Under the pieces are notes generated by a model. That model saw nothing but the letters and a program-made list of their open reading frames with translations. It was not told where the DNA came from and did not search any database. The position numbers and the translations under genes are program-made. From Trinickia symbiotica (lineage in GTDB: Bacteria; Pseudomonadota; Gammaproteobacteria; Burkholderiales; Burkholderiaceae), in the NCBI RefSeq assembly GCF_002934455.1, contig NZ_PTIR01000021.1, positions 62,001-126,000 on the forward strand: a DNA stretch of 64,000 nt. The letters run 5' to 3'. This document shows positions 41,367-51,692 of this stretch, one piece after another (positions within the stretch are counted from its first letter, which is position 1; each line of letters starts with the position of its first letter).

Positions 41367-42346
41367 GCGATATGCTGAAAGTCGACAAGTTGCCCGCACG
41401 GCGCGAGGGGCGTGAAGGCGAGGGGGTTTCGGCCGAAAAAGTCTCGACGGCGCATGACGCCGCGAACACTCAGTCCATCGATGCATTTTGCGACGCCCTC
41501 TGGCTCGAGCATGGCCTTGCGCGCAATTCGCTCGATGCCTACCGGCGCGACTTGCGGCTCTTCGCCGTTTGGCTCGCGCGCGAGCACGGTGTGCCGCTCG
41601 ATGCGGCGGGTGAGGCGCACGTGAACGGCTACCTGGCGGCCCGCAGCGACGGCAAGGCGACCTCGGCGAACCGGCGTCTCTCGGTCTTTCGCCGCTACTT
41701 CGCGTGGGCCATCCGCGAGCACCGCACGGCGGCCGATCCGACGCTCAAGATCCGCTCCGCCAAGCAGCCGCTGCGCTTCCCGTCGACATTGTCGGAGCAG
41801 CAAGTCGAGGCGCTGCTCGCCGCGCCCGACGTCGATACGGCGCTAGGCCTGCGCGACCGGACGATGCTCGAGCTCATGTACGCGAGCGGGTTGCGCGTTT
41901 CCGAGCTCGTCGGCCTCAAAACAGTCGAAGTAGGGCTCAACGAGGGTGTCGTGCGTGTGATGGGCAAGGGCGCCAAGGAGCGGCTCGTGCCGTTCGGCGA
42001 AGAAGCGCACGGTTGGCTCGCGCGCTACTTGCGCGAGGCGCGTCCCGCGCTCCTCGGCGCGCGCGCCGCCGATGCGCTCTTTGTCACAGCGCGCGGCGAA
42101 GGCATGACGAGGCAGCAGTTCTGGAACATCATCAAGCGCCACGCCCGGGCGGCCGAGATTCACGCGCCGCTTTCGCCCCACACGCTGCGCCACGCGTTCG
42201 CGACGCATCTCCTGAACCACGGGGCCGACTTGCGCGTCGTGCAACTGCTGCTCGGTCACGCCGACATTTCCACGACGCAGATCTACACGCACGTCGCGCG
42301 CGAAAGGCTCAAGACGCTGCATGCGCAGCATCATCCGCGCGGGTGA
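41363..42346 (+). CDS. xerD: Site-specific tyrosine recombinase XerD
   Basis: This 327-residue recombinase resolves chromosome dimers at dif with XerC. The catalytic set is present: Arg in ASGLRVSELVGL, HTLRHAFATHLL, LLGHADISTTQIYTH with the nucleophile Tyr. The N-terminal SAM-like domain has NSLDAYRRDLRLFAVWL. Compared with typical XerD (about 300 residues) it has some 25 extra N-terminal residues; ATG 41372 is an alternative start. Confidence 0.92.
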   Translation: MSDMLKVDKLPARREGREGEGVSAEKVSTAHDAANTQSIDAFCDALWLEHGLARNSLDAYRRDLRLFAVWLAREHGVPLDAAGEAHVNGYLAARSDGKATSANRRLSVFRRYFAWAIREHRTAADPTLKIRSAKQPLRFPSTLSEQQVEALLAAPDVDTALGLRDRTMLELMYASGLRVSELVGLKTVEVGLNEGVVRVMGKGAKERLVPFGEEAHGWLARYLREARPALLGARAADALFVTARGEGMTRQQFWNIIKRHARAAEIHAPLSPHTLRHAFATHLLNHGADLRVVQLLLGHADISTTQIYTHVARERLKTLHAQHHPRG

Positions 42347-42423
42347 GCTGGCCGCGGGCGCGACCGATGCCGAATCGACCGCGTGAGTAGCGGTGAACCG
42401 GCCGCCGCCCTTAAAATGCGGCG

Positions 42424-42915
42424 ATGAGCAAAGCCAAACACATTTCGGAGACGCCTGCCACGCAGTTCTTGCGCCGCCATGGAGTGAGCTTCGGCGAGCA
42501 TCCGTACGATTACGTTGAACACGGCGGTACCGCCGAATCGGCTCGGCAGCTAGGCGTCGACGAGCATCATGTCGTCAAGACCCTCGTCATGGAGGATGAG
42601 CACGCGAAGCCGCTCGTCGTTCTCATGCACGGCGATCGCACTGTGTCCACAAAGAACCTCGCGCGGCAGATCGGGGCGAAGCGCGTGGAGCCCTGCAAGC
42701 CCGAAGTCGCCAACCGGCATTCCGGATACTTGATCGGCGGGACGTCGCCCTTCGGCACGAAGAAGCCGATGCCCGTCTATGTCGAGCAAAGCATCCTCGA
42801 GCTTGCTTCGATCTATCTGAACGGCGGGCGCCGTGGTTATTTGATCAGCATCGCGCCTTCGGTGCTGACGACGCTCGTGCACGCGCGACCCGTCAACTGC
42901 GCGAGCGTCGATTGA
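42424..42915 (+). CDS. ybaK: Cys-tRNA(Pro)/Cys-tRNA(Cys) deacylase
   Basis: This 163-residue editing enzyme of the YbaK/EbsC family has the signature GVDEHHVVKTLVM, the STKNLARQIGAKRVEPC segment and the GYLIGGTSPFGTKK loop. It hydrolyses mischarged Cys-tRNA(Pro). It is a single gene between xerD and plsY. Confidence 0.93.
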   Translation: MSKAKHISETPATQFLRRHGVSFGEHPYDYVEHGGTAESARQLGVDEHHVVKTLVMEDEHAKPLVVLMHGDRTVSTKNLARQIGAKRVEPCKPEVANRHSGYLIGGTSPFGTKKPMPVYVEQSILELASIYLNGGRRGYLISIAPSVLTTLVHARPVNCASVD

Positions 42916-43113
42916 GCGCAACAGGTCGGCGGGGCAGTGCAGGCGATTGCACCGTTGAGGCCGGACCGCCTCAGTCGATCCACCAATAGACTGTCCCGCA
43001 CCGGGCTTCGGTAGAATGAGCGCCGCGCCCGGGTGCCGCGTTCCGTCTCATGCGGGCGGACGCGCGTGGATCGAATCGACCGCTCGCCCTACTACACGCC
43101 AAAACAACCGCTT

Positions 43114-43779
43114 ATGGAACTCGTAATCGTTGCTGTCGCCGCCTATCTGATCGGATCGGTCTCGTTCGCCGTGATAGTGAGTGCGGTGATGGGGCTGGCC
43201 GATCCGCGCTCGTACGGCTCGGGCAATCCCGGCGCGACCAACGTGCTGCGAACCGGCAACAAGAAGGCAGCCGTCCTGACCTTGATCGGCGACGCCTTCA
43301 AAGGCTGGCTCGCGGTCTGGCTCGCCGCGCATCTCGGCCCGCGCTATGGGCTCGACGACACCGCAGTGGCGGTTGCCGCGCTGGCCGTCTTCCTCGGCCA
43401 CCTTTACCCGGTCTTCTTCAAGTTCAAGGGAGGCAAGGGCGTCGCGACGGCGGCCGGCGTGCTGCTCGCGATCAACCCGGTGCTCGGCCTCGCGACCGTC
43501 GCGACCTGGCTCATCATCGCGTTCTTCTTCCGCTATTCGTCGCTCGCGGCGCTCGTGTCGGCCGTCTTCGCACCGCTCTTCGATATCTTCATGTTCGGCC
43601 CGAACACGGTCGCCTGGGCCATCTTCGCGATGAGCGCGCTGCTCGTCTGGCGCCACCGGGGAAACATCTCGAAGCTGATCGCGGGCAAGGAAGGCCGGAT
43701 CGGCGAGAAAAAGACGGACGCGGCGGCACACGCCAAACACGAAGCGGGCGCCCATCAACATCACGCCCGCAAGCATTGA
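43114..43779 (+). CDS. plsY: Acyl-phosphate:glycerol-3-phosphate acyltransferase
   Basis: This 221-residue polytopic membrane enzyme makes lysophosphatidic acid. The three PlsY motifs are present: [36 protein letters not shown] and the hydrophilic region near [10 protein letters not shown]. The C-terminal tail is charged and His-rich ([16 protein letters not shown]). ATG 43114 starts at the first membrane helix. Confidence 0.93.
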   Translation: MELVIVAVAAYLIGSVSFAVIVSAVMGLADPRSYGSGNPGATNVLRTGNKKAAVLTLIGDAFKGWLAVWLAAHLGPRYGLDDTAVAVAALAVFLGHLYPVFFKFKGGKGVATAAGVLLAINPVLGLATVATWLIIAFFFRYSSLAALVSAVFAPLFDIFMFGPNTVAWAIFAMSALLVWRHRGNISKLIAGKEGRIGEKKTDAAAHAKHEAGAHQHHARKH

Positions 43780-43848
43780 TCTGATCTGCCCCGCTCGCCG
43801 GCGCGTGGCCGGCCAACGGGGGAAGTGGCGCAACCCGGCGGGCGTGCT

Positions 43849-44334
43849 TCAGTCGCGGAAGTTGTTGAAATCGAGCGGCGTATCGGTGACATCCTTGCGC
43901 AGCATCGCGATCACGTTTTGCAAGTCGTCGCGCTTCGCGCCCGTGACGCGCACGGCATCGCCCTGGATGCTAGCCTGAACCTTCAGCTTGCTGTCCTTCA
44001 CCAGTTTGACGATCTTCTTGGCGAGGTCGCCGGACACGCCTTTCTTGATCGTGACGACTTGCTTTACCTTGTCGCCGCCGATCTTCTCGACCTTGCCGTA
44101 ATCGAGGAAGCGCACGTCGACACCGCGCTTCGCCATTTTGCCGACGAGCACATCCTTCACCTGACCGAGCTTGAAATCGTCGTCGGCGAACATCGTCAGC
44201 TCGCGCTCCTTTTGCTCGACGCGCGCGTCGGACCCTTTGAAGTCGAAGCGCGTCGAGATTTCCTTGTTGGATTGTTCGATCGCGTTTTTCACTTCGACCA
44301 TATTGGCTTCGCAAACGACATCGAACGACGGCAT
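43849..44334 (-). CDS. yajQ: YajQ family nucleotide-binding protein
   Basis: This 161-residue protein starts at ATG 44334 with [20 protein letters not shown] and has [14 protein letters not shown] and TGAKRDDLQ, the UPF0234 pattern. Members bind cyclic di-GMP in Xanthomonas; the role here is not shown. It is convergent with plsY and divergent from murB. Confidence 0.93.
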   Translation of the reverse strand: MPSFDVVCEANMVEVKNAIEQSNKEISTRFDFKGSDARVEQKERELTMFADDDFKLGQVKDVLVGKMAKRGVDVRFLDYGKVEKIGGDKVKQVVTIKKGVSGDLAKKIVKLVKDSKLKVQASIQGDAVRVTGAKRDDLQNVIAMLRKDVTDTPLDFNNFRD

Positions 44335-44487
44335 GCTATCTCTCCCAGGTTTGAGGCTGCGGCGGCGCCCGCGCGGCAGCGCAGGCGGCACTCGCTATAA
44401 TCACGGACCGAACGTCATTCTACCGATCCCGTCCTCAATGCCCAAGCCGCGCCGTCGGCCGCGGCGCCGCAGAGAAGCGCTTTGCCG

Positions 44488-45519
44488 ATGTCTTCGCCCG
44501 ATCCGATCGCCTTGATTTCCGATTTTCCGCTGCGCGCGCACAACACGTTCGGCTTCGATGTTCGCGCCCGCCTCGCATGCCGCGTCGAAACGGCCGGGCA
44601 GTTCGCCGCCGCCGCGCGCGATGCGCGTGTCGCGGGGCTGCCAAGGCTCGTGCTTGGCGGCGGCAGCAATATCGTCTTCACGAAAGATTTTGATGGTCTG
44701 GTGCTGCTCGCCGCATTGACCGGCAAGCGCCTCGTGCGCGAAGACGACGAGGCGTGGTACGTCGAGGCGGCCGCCGGGGAGAATTGGCACGGATTCGTCG
44801 CCTGGACGTTGGCGACGGGCTTGCCGGGCCTCGAGAACCTGGCGCTGATTCCAGGCACCGTCGGGGCCGCGCCGATCCAGAACATCGGCGCTTACGGGCT
44901 CGAGATGGGCGAGCGCTTCGCGTCGCTGCGCGCGGTTGAGCTCGCGACGGGCGAAGTGCGCGATTTCGACTTCGACGCCTGCCGTTTTGGCTATCGCGAC
45001 AGCTTTTTCAAGCGCGAGGGGCGTGATCGGTTCGCGATTACGTCGGTGACGTTTCGTCTGCCGAAGGCATGGACGCCCCGCGCTGACTATGCCGATGTGG
45101 CACGCGAGCTCGACGCGCGCGGCGCCGCGGCGACGCCGCAGGCGATTTTCGACGCGGTCGTCGCCATCCGCCGGGCCAAGCTGCCCGATCCGCTCGCGCT
45201 CGGCAATGCGGGAAGCTTCTTCAAGAACCCTGTCGTCGATGCGGCGACGTACGAAGCGTTGCGGGCAAAGGAGCCGCGGCTCGTCGGCTATGCGCAGCCC
45301 GACGGGCGGTTCAAGCTCGCGGCCGGTTGGCTCATCGATCGATGCGGATGGAAAGGGAGAGCGATGGGGGCGGCCGCGGTTCACGACAGGCAGGCGCTCG
45401 TGCTCGTCAACCGCGGCGGCGCCACGGGCGCGGACGTCCTCGCACTCGCGCGGGCGATCCAGCTCGACATCAAAGAACGGTTCGGCGTCGAGCTGGAACC
45501 GGAGCCTTTAGTGGTTTAG
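44488..45519 (+). CDS. murB: UDP-N-acetylenolpyruvoylglucosamine reductase
   Basis: This 343-residue FAD enzyme is the second committed step of peptidoglycan precursor synthesis. The FAD motifs [15 protein letters not shown] and [24 protein letters not shown], and the catalytic FGYRDSFFK and [10 protein letters not shown] segments, are intact. ATG 44488 is preferred to TTG 44482. It belongs to the long (type I) MurB form. Confidence 0.95.
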   Translation: MSSPDPIALISDFPLRAHNTFGFDVRARLACRVETAGQFAAAARDARVAGLPRLVLGGGSNIVFTKDFDGLVLLAALTGKRLVREDDEAWYVEAAAGENWHGFVAWTLATGLPGLENLALIPGTVGAAPIQNIGAYGLEMGERFASLRAVELATGEVRDFDFDACRFGYRDSFFKREGRDRFAITSVTFRLPKAWTPRADYADVARELDARGAAATPQAIFDAVVAIRRAKLPDPLALGNAGSFFKNPVVDAATYEALRAKEPRLVGYAQPDGRFKLAAGWLIDRCGWKGRAMGAAAVHDRQALVLVNRGGATGADVLALARAIQLDIKERFGVELEPEPLVV

Positions 45520-45677
45520 GGCTTGCTCACACTCATTGCCGGCTTGTGCTGGCCAACAAAACGGCCGGCGTCGGCCCGGCACGCGCGGATTGTCACCGCG
45601 CGTTGAACGACCTCCGCGCCGCTGTGTCGCGACACGGCCGGCGCGAAGGGTCGAGTTCAAGCACGCGGACGAAGCGA

Positions 45678-46904
45678 TCAGCCGCGTTGCCGGCGAGCGT
45701 TTTCGGCGATGCGCATGCGCAGCGCGTTGAGCTTGATGAAGCCGCCGGCGTCGGCCTGGTTGTACGCGCCGCCGTCATCGTCAAACGTCGCGATCGTTTT
45801 GTCGAACAGCGTGTTCTTCGAATCGCGCGCGACGACCGACACGGAGCCCTTGTAGAGCTTCACGCGCACCCAGCCGTTGACGTTTTCCTGCGTGTGATCG
45901 ATGAGCACTTGCAGCGCGCGGCGCTCGGGCGCCCACCAGTAGCCGTTGTAGATCAGCGAGGCATAGCGTGCGAGCAGATCGTCCTTCAGGTGGGCGACTT
46001 CGCGATCGAGCGTAATCGATTCGATGCCGCGATGCGCCTTGAGCATGATGGTGCCGCCCGGCGTTTCATAGCAGCCACGCGATTTCATGCCGACGTAGCG
46101 GTTCTCGACGAGGTCGAGCCGGCCGATGCCGTGCTTGCCGCCGAGGCGGTTAAGCTCCGTCAGCATGTCGGCCGGCGATAGCCGCTTGCCGTTGATTGCA
46201 ACGGGATCGCCGCGCTCGTATTCGATATCGAGGTACTCCGGCGAATCGGGCGCGTCCTCGGGCGCGACGGTCCAACGCCACATGTCGGACTCGGCTTCGG
46301 CGCGCGGATCTTCGAGGTGGCGGCCCTCATAGGAGATGTGCAGCAGGTTCGCGTCCATCGAGTAGGGCGCGCCGCCTTGGCGGTGCTTCATATCGATCGG
46401 AATGCCGGCCTTCTCCGCGTATGCGAGCAGCTTCTCGCGCGACAGCAGATCCCATTCGCGCCACGGCGCGATGACCTTGATGCCGGGCTCGAGCCCGTAG
46501 TAGCCGAGCTCGAAGCGAACCTGATCGTTGCCCTTGCCCGTCGCGCCGTGCGAGACGGCTTGGGCGCCCACCTGGCGGGCAATCTCGATCTGGCGTTTCG
46601 CGATCAGCGGCCGTGCGATCGAGGTGCCGAGCAGATACTCGCCCTCATAGATCGCGTTCGCGCGGAACATCGGGAAGACGAAGTCGCGCACGAACTCCTC
46701 GCGCAGATCGTCGATGAAGATGTTTTCCTGCTTGATGCCGAGCTGCAGCGCCTTCTTGCGGGCGGGCTCGAGCTCCTCGCCCTGGCCGATGTCGGCCGTG
46801 AACGTGACGACTTCGGCCGAGTAGTTGTCCTGCAACCATTTCAGGATGACGGAGGTGTCGAGGCCGCCCGAATAGGCGAGCACGACCTTTTTGATATCGC
46901 TCAT
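45678..46904 (-). CDS. argG: Argininosuccinate synthase
   Basis: This 408-residue enzyme joins citrulline and aspartate with ATP. The P-loop-like motif [16 protein letters not shown] and the [15 protein letters not shown] motif are diagnostic. It lies 128 bp after argF on the same strand, so consecutive steps of arginine synthesis are adjacent. Confidence 0.96.
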   Translation of the reverse strand: MSDIKKVVLAYSGGLDTSVILKWLQDNYSAEVVTFTADIGQGEELEPARKKALQLGIKQENIFIDDLREEFVRDFVFPMFRANAIYEGEYLLGTSIARPLIAKRQIEIARQVGAQAVSHGATGKGNDQVRFELGYYGLEPGIKVIAPWREWDLLSREKLLAYAEKAGIPIDMKHRQGGAPYSMDANLLHISYEGRHLEDPRAEAESDMWRWTVAPEDAPDSPEYLDIEYERGDPVAINGKRLSPADMLTELNRLGGKHGIGRLDLVENRYVGMKSRGCYETPGGTIMLKAHRGIESITLDREVAHLKDDLLARYASLIYNGYWWAPERRALQVLIDHTQENVNGWVRVKLYKGSVSVVARDSKNTLFDKTIATFDDDGGAYNQADAGGFIKLNALRMRIAENARRQRG

Positions 46905-47032
46905 GGTGAACTCGTGGCTGGTGCGTAACTGAAGACGATGACGACTAAAAACAGCGTTGCGCCGGCGTGCGGCCGACGCTGAAAACTCGTCGCGCGACGG
47001 CCCCACGCTGGGTGTGGCCGCGCCGCGGCGAA

Positions 47033-47962
47033 TCAATGGTTCAACTTGCCGAGCAGCAGAAACTCCATCAGCGCCTTTTGGACATGCAGGCGGTTTTCGG
47101 CCTCATCCCAGACGACGCTTTGCGGGCCGTCGATGACGTCGGCGGTCACTTCCTCGCCGCGGTGCGCGGGCAGGCAGTGCATGAAAAGCGCGTCGGGATT
47201 CGCGCGGCCCATCATCTCGGCATCGATACACCAGTCGGCGAAAGCGGCCTTGCGGACCTCGTTCTCGGCCTCGAAGCCCATGCTAGTCCAGACATCGGTG
47301 GTCACCAGATCGGCCCCGCGGCATGCTTCGTGCGGATCGTCCAAGACTTCGAACGCGGGGGCGCTTTCGGGCGCGACGAGCGCCTGATCGAGCGGGTAGC
47401 CGGGCGGCGTGGAGATCCGCAGCTTGAAGCCCAGAATCTTTGCGGCCTCGATCCACGTATAGAGCATGTTGTTCGCGTCGCCCACCCACGTCACCGTCTT
47501 GCCGGCGATCGGACCGCGGTGCTCGTAGAACGTGAAGATGTCGGCCAATACCTGGCACGGGTGGTACTCGTTCGTCAGGCCGTTGATGACGGGCACGCGC
47601 GAGTTCTCGGCGAAGCGCCGCAAAATGTCCTGCCCGAACGTGCGGATCATGATGATGTCGACCATCCGCGACATCACTTGCGCGGCGTCCTCGATCGGTT
47701 CGCCGCGGCCGAGCTGGGTATCGCGCGTGCTCAAATAGACGGCGTGGCCCCCGAGCTGGAACATGCCGGCCTCGAACGACAGGCGCGTGCGCGTGGAATG
47801 CTTCTCGAAGATCATCGCGAGCGTGCGGTCGTGCAGCGGATGATAAGTCTCGTAGTTCTTGAACTTGCGCTTCAGAATGCGCGCGCGCTCGAGCACGTAC
47901 TCGTAGTCTTCCAACGAGAAGTCATTGAATTGCAGATAGTGGCGGATTTTTTTGTCGGACAT
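47033..47962 (-). CDS. argF: Ornithine carbamoyltransferase
   Basis: This 309-residue enzyme forms citrulline from ornithine and carbamoyl phosphate. The carbamoyl-phosphate site STRTR, the HPCQ motif and the catalytic HCLP ([10 protein letters not shown]) are present. ATG 47962 is chosen; the open frame upstream would cross into the divergent promoter of the DUF3579 gene. Confidence 0.96.
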   Translation of the reverse strand: MSDKKIRHYLQFNDFSLEDYEYVLERARILKRKFKNYETYHPLHDRTLAMIFEKHSTRTRLSFEAGMFQLGGHAVYLSTRDTQLGRGEPIEDAAQVMSRMVDIIMIRTFGQDILRRFAENSRVPVINGLTNEYHPCQVLADIFTFYEHRGPIAGKTVTWVGDANNMLYTWIEAAKILGFKLRISTPPGYPLDQALVAPESAPAFEVLDDPHEACRGADLVTTDVWTSMGFEAENEVRKAAFADWCIDAEMMGRANPDALFMHCLPAHRGEEVTADVIDGPQSVVWDEAENRLHVQKALMEFLLLGKLNH

Positions 47963-48130
47963 GAAACAAATACGGCGGACTGACCCGGCCGTGAGACCGG
48001 ACGGCGCCGCCGTCGAATGGGATAACTCCCCGCAGCATAAAGGATTTTTGCCGGTTTGACGAGCCGCCGCCGAGGTTCGCTCCGTGTGCGCACCGTTTGT
48101 GTGCGGTGCGGAAAAGACAGTCGGGGGTGG

Positions 48131-48136
48131 TATAAT
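48131..48136 (+). promoter_or_regulatory. Perfect -10 box of the DUF3579 gene
   Basis: TATAAT lies 60 bp before the ATG at 48196 in GC-rich surroundings. The expected -35 position has only a weak match. Confidence 0.5.
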
Positions 48137-48195
48137 CCCCGAGTTTTCTCCAGCCCGGCGGGTAAAGCTTCGGGCGCACCATATGGGTTTCATAC

Positions 48196-48531
48196 ATGGC
48201 CGAAGCACCGTTCACCGAATACTTCATTCAGGGCATCACCAAGGACGGAAGGAAGTTTCGGCCGAGCGACTGGGCGGAGCGTCTGGCGGGGGTCATGTCC
48301 AGCTACGGTCCCGGCGTGAAAGGCCCCAACGCACGCCTTCAATACTCGGTGTATGTGCGCCCCGTGCTGCTCGGTGATGTCAAGGTCGTGATCGTCGACT
48401 CGCGGCTGCGCAACATCGAACCGATGGCATTCGATTTCTGCATGAACTTCGCGAAAGACAACAACCTCGTCGTGACCGAGGCTTGCGAGTTGCCCCACCA
48501 TCACGGCGCCGTGCAAAAAGCAAAGCGTTGA
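48196..48531 (+). CDS. DUF3579 domain protein
   Basis: This 111-residue protein begins AEAPFTEYFIQGITKDGRKFRPSDWAERL and contains VYVRPVLLGDVKVVIVDSRLRNIEP, the DUF3579 pattern found in betaproteobacteria next to argF. Function is unknown. It is divergent from argF across 233 bp. Confidence 0.88.
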   Translation: MAEAPFTEYFIQGITKDGRKFRPSDWAERLAGVMSSYGPGVKGPNARLQYSVYVRPVLLGDVKVVIVDSRLRNIEPMAFDFCMNFAKDNNLVVTEACELPHHHGAVQKAKR

Positions 48532-48651
48532 CGCGGCGGGGGCGGACGCAATGTCCGCCGCAGGTCGATAGCGCGGCGGTTTCGCGCGCGAACGTCAACG
48601 GTTGGTGCCTTCCTTCCTCACCGACACATTCCCGACACACCCGATTCGCGG

Positions 48652-48694
48652 CAGCAAAACAAAATGCCGCTCAGCGGCCAGCTGAACGGCATTT
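48652..48694 (-). terminator. Rho-independent terminator of rpsT
   Basis: On the minus strand a hairpin with arms AAATGCCG / CGGCATTT extended by CAGC/GCTG lies 21 bp after the rpsT stop and is followed by TGTTTTG. Confidence 0.8.
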
Positions 48695-48715
48695 GCGGGG
48701 ACGCTCCGGACGAGC

Positions 48716-48997
48716 TTACTGCGCGGCGGCGGGTTGCTGCATGCCTTTGAGGGCGGCCACGAGGCGGCTCTTGTGGCGAGCGGCCTTGTTCTTGTGGACG
48801 ATTTTCTTGTCGGCGATGATGTCGAGCGTCTTGGCCGAGAGGCGGAAGACTTCGGCGGCCTTGGCTTGATCGCCGGCTTCGATTGCCTTGCGGACAGCCT
48901 TGATCGCCGTGCGGTACTTCGAGCGCAGCGCCGAGTTGTGCGAGTTCGCCTTCGCGGCTTGGCGGGCGCGCTTGCGTGCTTGCTTGGAGTTAGCCAT
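48716..48997 (-). CDS. rpsT: 30S ribosomal protein S20
   Basis: This 93-residue basic protein begins [20 protein letters not shown] and continues with [14 protein letters not shown], classic S20. It binds 16S rRNA during early 30S assembly. It is flanked by a clear promoter and terminator, so it is a single-gene unit, divergent from murJ. Confidence 0.97.
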   Translation of the reverse strand: MANSKQARKRARQAAKANSHNSALRSKYRTAIKAVRKAIEAGDQAKAAEVFRLSAKTLDIIADKKIVHKNKAARHKSRLVAALKGMQQPAAAQ

Positions 48998-49173
48998 GAG
49001 AGTTCCTAGTCCTGTATTGTTCGCGGTGCCCGAAGTCGCGCACTAAACGACCGTTCGAGCGTCCTTCGATCGAAACCTTCGGGAACGATTGCCCGAAGGC
49101 GCAAAACGTCGGCATCGCTGCATCTGATCGCGTCTTCGCGACGCAACGCAGAAGGCGAGCTTCGAAACGCGCG

Positions 49174-49203
49174 AGTATATCAGCAAAATCAGAGAGATGG
49201 CAA
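49174..49203 (-). promoter_or_regulatory. Sigma70 promoter of rpsT
   Basis: On the minus strand TTGCCA and TATACT are separated by 18 bp, about 180 bp before the rpsT start, leaving a long 5' leader. Confidence 0.6.
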
Positions 49204-49243
49204 ATATCGCGACGAGACGGCCGGAAGCCACGGCGGCTGCCCG

Positions 49244-49249
49244 TATAAT
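49244..49249 (+). promoter_or_regulatory. Perfect -10 box nine bases before the murJ start
   Basis: TATAAT ends 9 bp before ATG 49259. Transcription from it would start about 2-4 nt before the start codon, giving an almost leaderless mRNA. No clear -35 or ribosome site is present. Confidence 0.45.
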
Positions 49250-49258
49250 AGCCGGCCC

Positions 49259-50809
49259 ATGAATCTATTCCGAGCCCTGCTGACGGTCAGCGGTTTTACG
49301 CTGCTCTCGCGCGTAACCGGCCTCATCCGTGAAACGCTGATCGCGCGCGCCTTTGGCGCGAGTCAATTCACCGACGCCTTTTACGTCGCCTTTCGCATTC
49401 CGAATCTGCTGCGGCGGCTTTCGGCCGAGGGCGCGTTTTCACAGGCGTTCGTGCCGATCCTCGCCGAATTCAAGAACAGTCAGGGGCACGGGCCGACGAA
49501 AGCGCTCGTCGATGCGATGTCGACGGTGCTCACCTGGGCGCTTGCGCTGCTTTCGCTCGTCGGCATCGTCGCGGCTTCCGCGGTCGTCTTCGCCGTGGCC
49601 TCGGGCTTGAAGGGTGACGGTCAGGCGTTCGGCCTCGCGGTGACGATGACGCAGATCATGTTTCCGTACATCGTCTTCGTCTCGCTGACCACGCTCGCGG
49701 CCGGCGTCGCGAACACCTACGGCAGCTTTTCGCTGCCCGCGTTCGCACCGGTGCTGCTCAACGTCTCGTTCATCGCGGCGGCCGTGTTCGTCGCTCCGCA
49801 CTTGAAGGTGCCGGTCTTCGCGCTTGCCTGGGCCGTCATCGTCGGCGGCGTGCTGCAGTTCGCGGTGCAATGGCCGGGCCTCGCGAAGATCGACATGACG
49901 CCGCGCATCGGCCTCAATCCGTTCGTGGCGCTCGCCCACCGCGGCGTCAAGCGCGTGCTCATGAAGATGGTGCCGGCCACGTTCGCCGTCTCGGTCGCGC
50001 AGCTCTCGCTCATCATCAACACCAATATCGCCTCGCGGCTCGGTCCTGGGGCCGTGTCCTGGATCAATTACGCGGACCGCCTCATGGAGTTTCCGACGGC
50101 GCTGCTCGGCGTCGCGCTCGGGACCATTTTATTGCCGAGCTTGTCGAAAGCGCACGTGGACGAGGACCCGCACGAGTACTCGGCGCTGCTCGATTGGGGC
50201 CTGCGCGTGACGTTCCTGCTGGCGGCGCCGAGCGCGCTCGCGCTGTTCCTCTTTGCCGAGCCGCTGACCGCGACGCTTTTCAACTACGGACGTTTCGACG
50301 GGTACTCGGTCGTCATGGTGGGCCGCGCGCTGACGGCCTATGGCGTCGGCCTCATCGGCCTCATCGTCATCAAGATTCTCGCACCCGGCTTTTACGCCAA
50401 GCAGGACATCAAGACGCCCGTGAAAATCGGCATCGGCGTGCTGATCGCCACGCAGCTCGGCAATCTGGTGTTCGTTCCCGTTTTCGCGCACGCGGGGCTC
50501 ACGTTGAGCGTCGGGCTCGGCGCTTGCGTCAACGCCATATTGTTGTACACGGGTTTGCGCCGGCGCGGCATCTACATCCCGTCGGGCGGCTGGGCCCTCT
50601 TTCTCGTGCAGCTCCTCGGTGCTTCGCTCGTGCTGGCCGGCGCAATGCATTGGTGCGCGGCGAATTTCGACTGGATCGGGCTGCATGCGCGGCCGCTCGC
50701 GCGCATCGCGCTGCTCGCGGCCTGCATGGTCCTGTTCGCCGCACTATATTTCAGTATGCTTTGGTTGATGGGCTTCAAATACACCTACTTTAGAAGACGC
50801 GCCAAGTGA
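49259..50809 (+). CDS. murJ: Lipid II flippase MurJ
   Basis: This 516-residue polytopic protein of the MVF/MOP superfamily has about 14 helices. It begins MNLFRALLTVSGFTLLSRVTG, followed by the family motif RIPNLLRRLSAEGAFSQAFVP. It moves lipid II across the inner membrane. It is followed 22 bp later by the SirB1-like gene, probably in one transcript. Confidence 0.95.
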   Translation: MNLFRALLTVSGFTLLSRVTGLIRETLIARAFGASQFTDAFYVAFRIPNLLRRLSAEGAFSQAFVPILAEFKNSQGHGPTKALVDAMSTVLTWALALLSLVGIVAASAVVFAVASGLKGDGQAFGLAVTMTQIMFPYIVFVSLTTLAAGVANTYGSFSLPAFAPVLLNVSFIAAAVFVAPHLKVPVFALAWAVIVGGVLQFAVQWPGLAKIDMTPRIGLNPFVALAHRGVKRVLMKMVPATFAVSVAQLSLIINTNIASRLGPGAVSWINYADRLMEFPTALLGVALGTILLPSLSKAHVDEDPHEYSALLDWGLRVTFLLAAPSALALFLFAEPLTATLFNYGRFDGYSVVMVGRALTAYGVGLIGLIVIKILAPGFYAKQDIKTPVKIGIGVLIATQLGNLVFVPVFAHAGLTLSVGLGACVNAILLYTGLRRRGIYIPSGGWALFLVQLLGASLVLAGAMHWCAANFDWIGLHARPLARIALLAACMVLFAALYFSMLWLMGFKYTYFRRRAK

Positions 50810-50831
50810 GGACTCCAGACCTGAGACAGCC

Positions 50832-51674
50832 ATGACATCGGTTCTCGACTACTTCACTTCACTCGTCGCCGACGACGACAGCCTGCCGGTCACCGAAACG
50901 GCGCTTTCGCTCGCGCAGGATGCCTATCCCGACCTCGATCTGCAAGGCACGCTCGCCGAGCTCGACGAGCTGGCCGTGCGGCTCAAGCGCCGTTTGCCCG
51001 GGAACGCGGACCTGACGGACAAGATCGGCGCGTTGAACCGCTTCTTCTTCCGCGAACTCGGCTTCGCCGGCAACCTCAACGATTACTACGACCCCGATAA
51101 CAGCCACCTCAATGTCGTTCTGAAGCGCCGGCGCGGCATTCCCATCTCGCTTGCGATCCTCTATATGGAAATCGGCGAGCAGGTCGGCGTTCCGGTGAAA
51201 GGCGTGTCGTTTCCGGGCCACTTTCTGCTGCGCGTGACGCTGCCGGAGGGCGACGTGATGCTCGATCCGACGACGGGCAAGTCGCTGACCGAGGCGGAGA
51301 TGGTGGACCGGCTCGAGCCGTATTTGTCGCACACGAGCGGCGACTCGATCGGCGGCACGCTGCGGATGCTGCTGCAGCCGGCCACGGGGCGCGAGATCAT
51401 CGCCCGCATGTTGCGCAACTTGAAGGCGATCTATTTGCAGACCGAGCGCTGGCAGCGTTTGTTGGCGGTGCAACAGCGGCTCGTCATTCTGCTGCCGGAA
51501 AGCATCGAGGAGGTGCGCGATCGCGGGTTCGCCTATGCGCGGCTCGATTATCTGCGGCCGGCGCTCGAGGATCTGGAGCGCTACCTGGACGACCGCCCCG
51601 ACGCCGAGGACGCGACCGCCGTCGAATCGCAGTTGCAGGAGCTGCGCCAGCGCACCGACAGCGGCGACGACTGA
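50832..51674 (+). CDS. SirB1-like protein (transglutaminase-like fold plus TPR)
   Basis: This 280-residue protein has an N-terminal transglutaminase-like core (FRELGFAGNLNDYYDPDNSHLNVVLKRRRGIPISLAILYMEIG, split in two conserved blocks) and a C-terminal TPR segment (ERWQRLLAVQQRLVILLP, GFAYARLDYLRPALEDLERYL). This is the SirB1 family. Biochemical function is unknown and the transglutaminase Cys is not obvious. It is downstream of murJ, as in related genomes. Confidence 0.85.
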   Translation: MTSVLDYFTSLVADDDSLPVTETALSLAQDAYPDLDLQGTLAELDELAVRLKRRLPGNADLTDKIGALNRFFFRELGFAGNLNDYYDPDNSHLNVVLKRRRGIPISLAILYMEIGEQVGVPVKGVSFPGHFLLRVTLPEGDVMLDPTTGKSLTEAEMVDRLEPYLSHTSGDSIGGTLRMLLQPATGREIIARMLRNLKAIYLQTERWQRLLAVQQRLVILLPESIEEVRDRGFAYARLDYLRPALEDLERYLDDRPDAEDATAVESQLQELRQRTDSGDD

Positions 51675-51692
51675 GCGCGCCGCCTGCCGGCG

